Source of the DNA: JALZBN01 sp035525375
Lineage (GTDB): Bacteria > Actinomycetota > Acidimicrobiia > Acidimicrobiales > AC-14
Assembly: GCA_035525375.1 (NCBI GenBank)
Contig: DATLEI010000086.1
Location: 1 to 6,437 of the forward strand
Reading direction: 5' to 3'
DNA length: 6,437 nucleotides
Of the stretch, positions 6,246 through 6,437 are shown piece by piece. The position numbers were made by a program, and so were the translations under genes. The notes below the pieces were generated by a model. It was given only the letters and a program-made list of their open reading frames with translations, had not been told where the DNA came from and did not search any database. Position 1 is the stretch's first letter; each line of letters begins with the position of its first letter.

Positions 6246-6437
6246 TCAAAGCGACTGGCGCACCAGTTCCGTGGCGTGCTCGAGAGCTCGATTCCGCAAG
6301 GGCCGTTTATTCCAGGCCGAGCGGTCGATCTCCTTCGAAACTTCGAGGTCTTCGAGGAAGTGGGCACCTAGTTCCTCGACGGCGTGCTCGTCGAGCACCG
6401 TTATGAGCAGCTCCAGGTCGAGATCGAAGGAACGGCT
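6246..6437 (-). CDS. cls: C-terminal end of a phospholipase D-type cardiolipin synthase (partial)
   Basis: Only the last 63 codons and the TGA at 6246-6248 are in the window; the rest lies beyond the right edge. The fragment begins SRSFDLDLELLITVLDE, which fits the stretch just after the second HKD motif of cardiolipin synthases (typically RSF.LN.E with a following 'V.D'). It continues with FLEDLEVSKEID, then AWNKRPLRNRALEHATELV, which matches the usual 'F..DL..S..I....W..RP...R..E..A.L' tail. Such enzymes join two phosphatidylglycerol molecules, or phosphatidylglycerol and another donor, at the membrane. The catalytic HKD motifs are not in view, so activity cannot be judged. Another PLD-family phosphatidyltransferase is the main alternative. 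Its stop is 22 bases from the 3' end of the convergent tRNA. Confidence 0.72.
   Translation of the reverse strand, partial: SRSFDLDLELLITVLDEHAVEELGAHFLEDLEVSKEIDRSAWNKRPLRNRALEHATELVRQSL

Noticed and set aside
6125..6406. Open frames on both strands through the tRNA
   Set aside because: They run through a perfectly folding tRNA-Tyr, and at 6246-6437 the conserved cardiolipin synthase tail is in a different - strand frame.

Overview
This window looks like ordinary chromosomal DNA from a high-GC actinobacterium. My best guess is an Acidimicrobiia-like lineage. The reasons are strong G/C at third codon positions, free use of TTG and GTG starts, an actinobacterial-type acetyl-CoA synthetase, and a long-variable-arm tRNA-Tyr without an encoded CCA. 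The lineage is inferred from remembered protein resemblance, not from a search.

The left part (1-4327) is a run of four + strand genes. First is a small protein resembling the beta subunit of thiocyanate hydrolase and the beta N-terminal domain of nitrile hydratase (49-372). Next is a MidA/NDUFAF7-type SAM-dependent methyltransferase (415-1458). It overlaps the start of acs, acetyl-CoA synthetase (about 1455-3422). After a 50-base gap comes an HtpX-like membrane zinc protease (3473-4327). The methyltransferase and acs are almost certainly co-transcribed and translationally coupled; the other two may or may not share the transcript.

The middle part (4328-5590) holds a secreted M23 (LytM-type) peptidoglycan peptidase. 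It has a signal peptide, a Thr/Pro-rich linker, complete zinc-site residues and an unassigned C-terminal region. A seven-codon mini-ORF sits directly upstream, and its stop overlaps the peptidase start codon. The peptidase converges with yajQ on the - strand. The stop codons of both genes lie inside a degenerate three-unit tandem repeat.

The right part (5622-6437) holds yajQ (-), tRNA-Tyr(GTA) (+) and the C-terminal end of a phospholipase D-type cardiolipin synthase (-), which is cut by the window edge. yajQ has no visible Shine-Dalgarno and appears to start right at the expected transcription start, so it may be leaderless. Its putative -10 box overlaps a candidate -10 for the divergent tRNA.

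Functionally this is mostly housekeeping: acetate activation, envelope quality control, cell-wall hydrolysis, a nucleotide-binding YajQ protein, a tRNA and phospholipid synthesis. The one accessory-looking element is the thiocyanate hydrolase/nitrile hydratase beta-like gene at the left edge, whose partner subunits would lie outside the window. I found no mobile element, CRISPR array, phage gene or clearly new multi-gene system.
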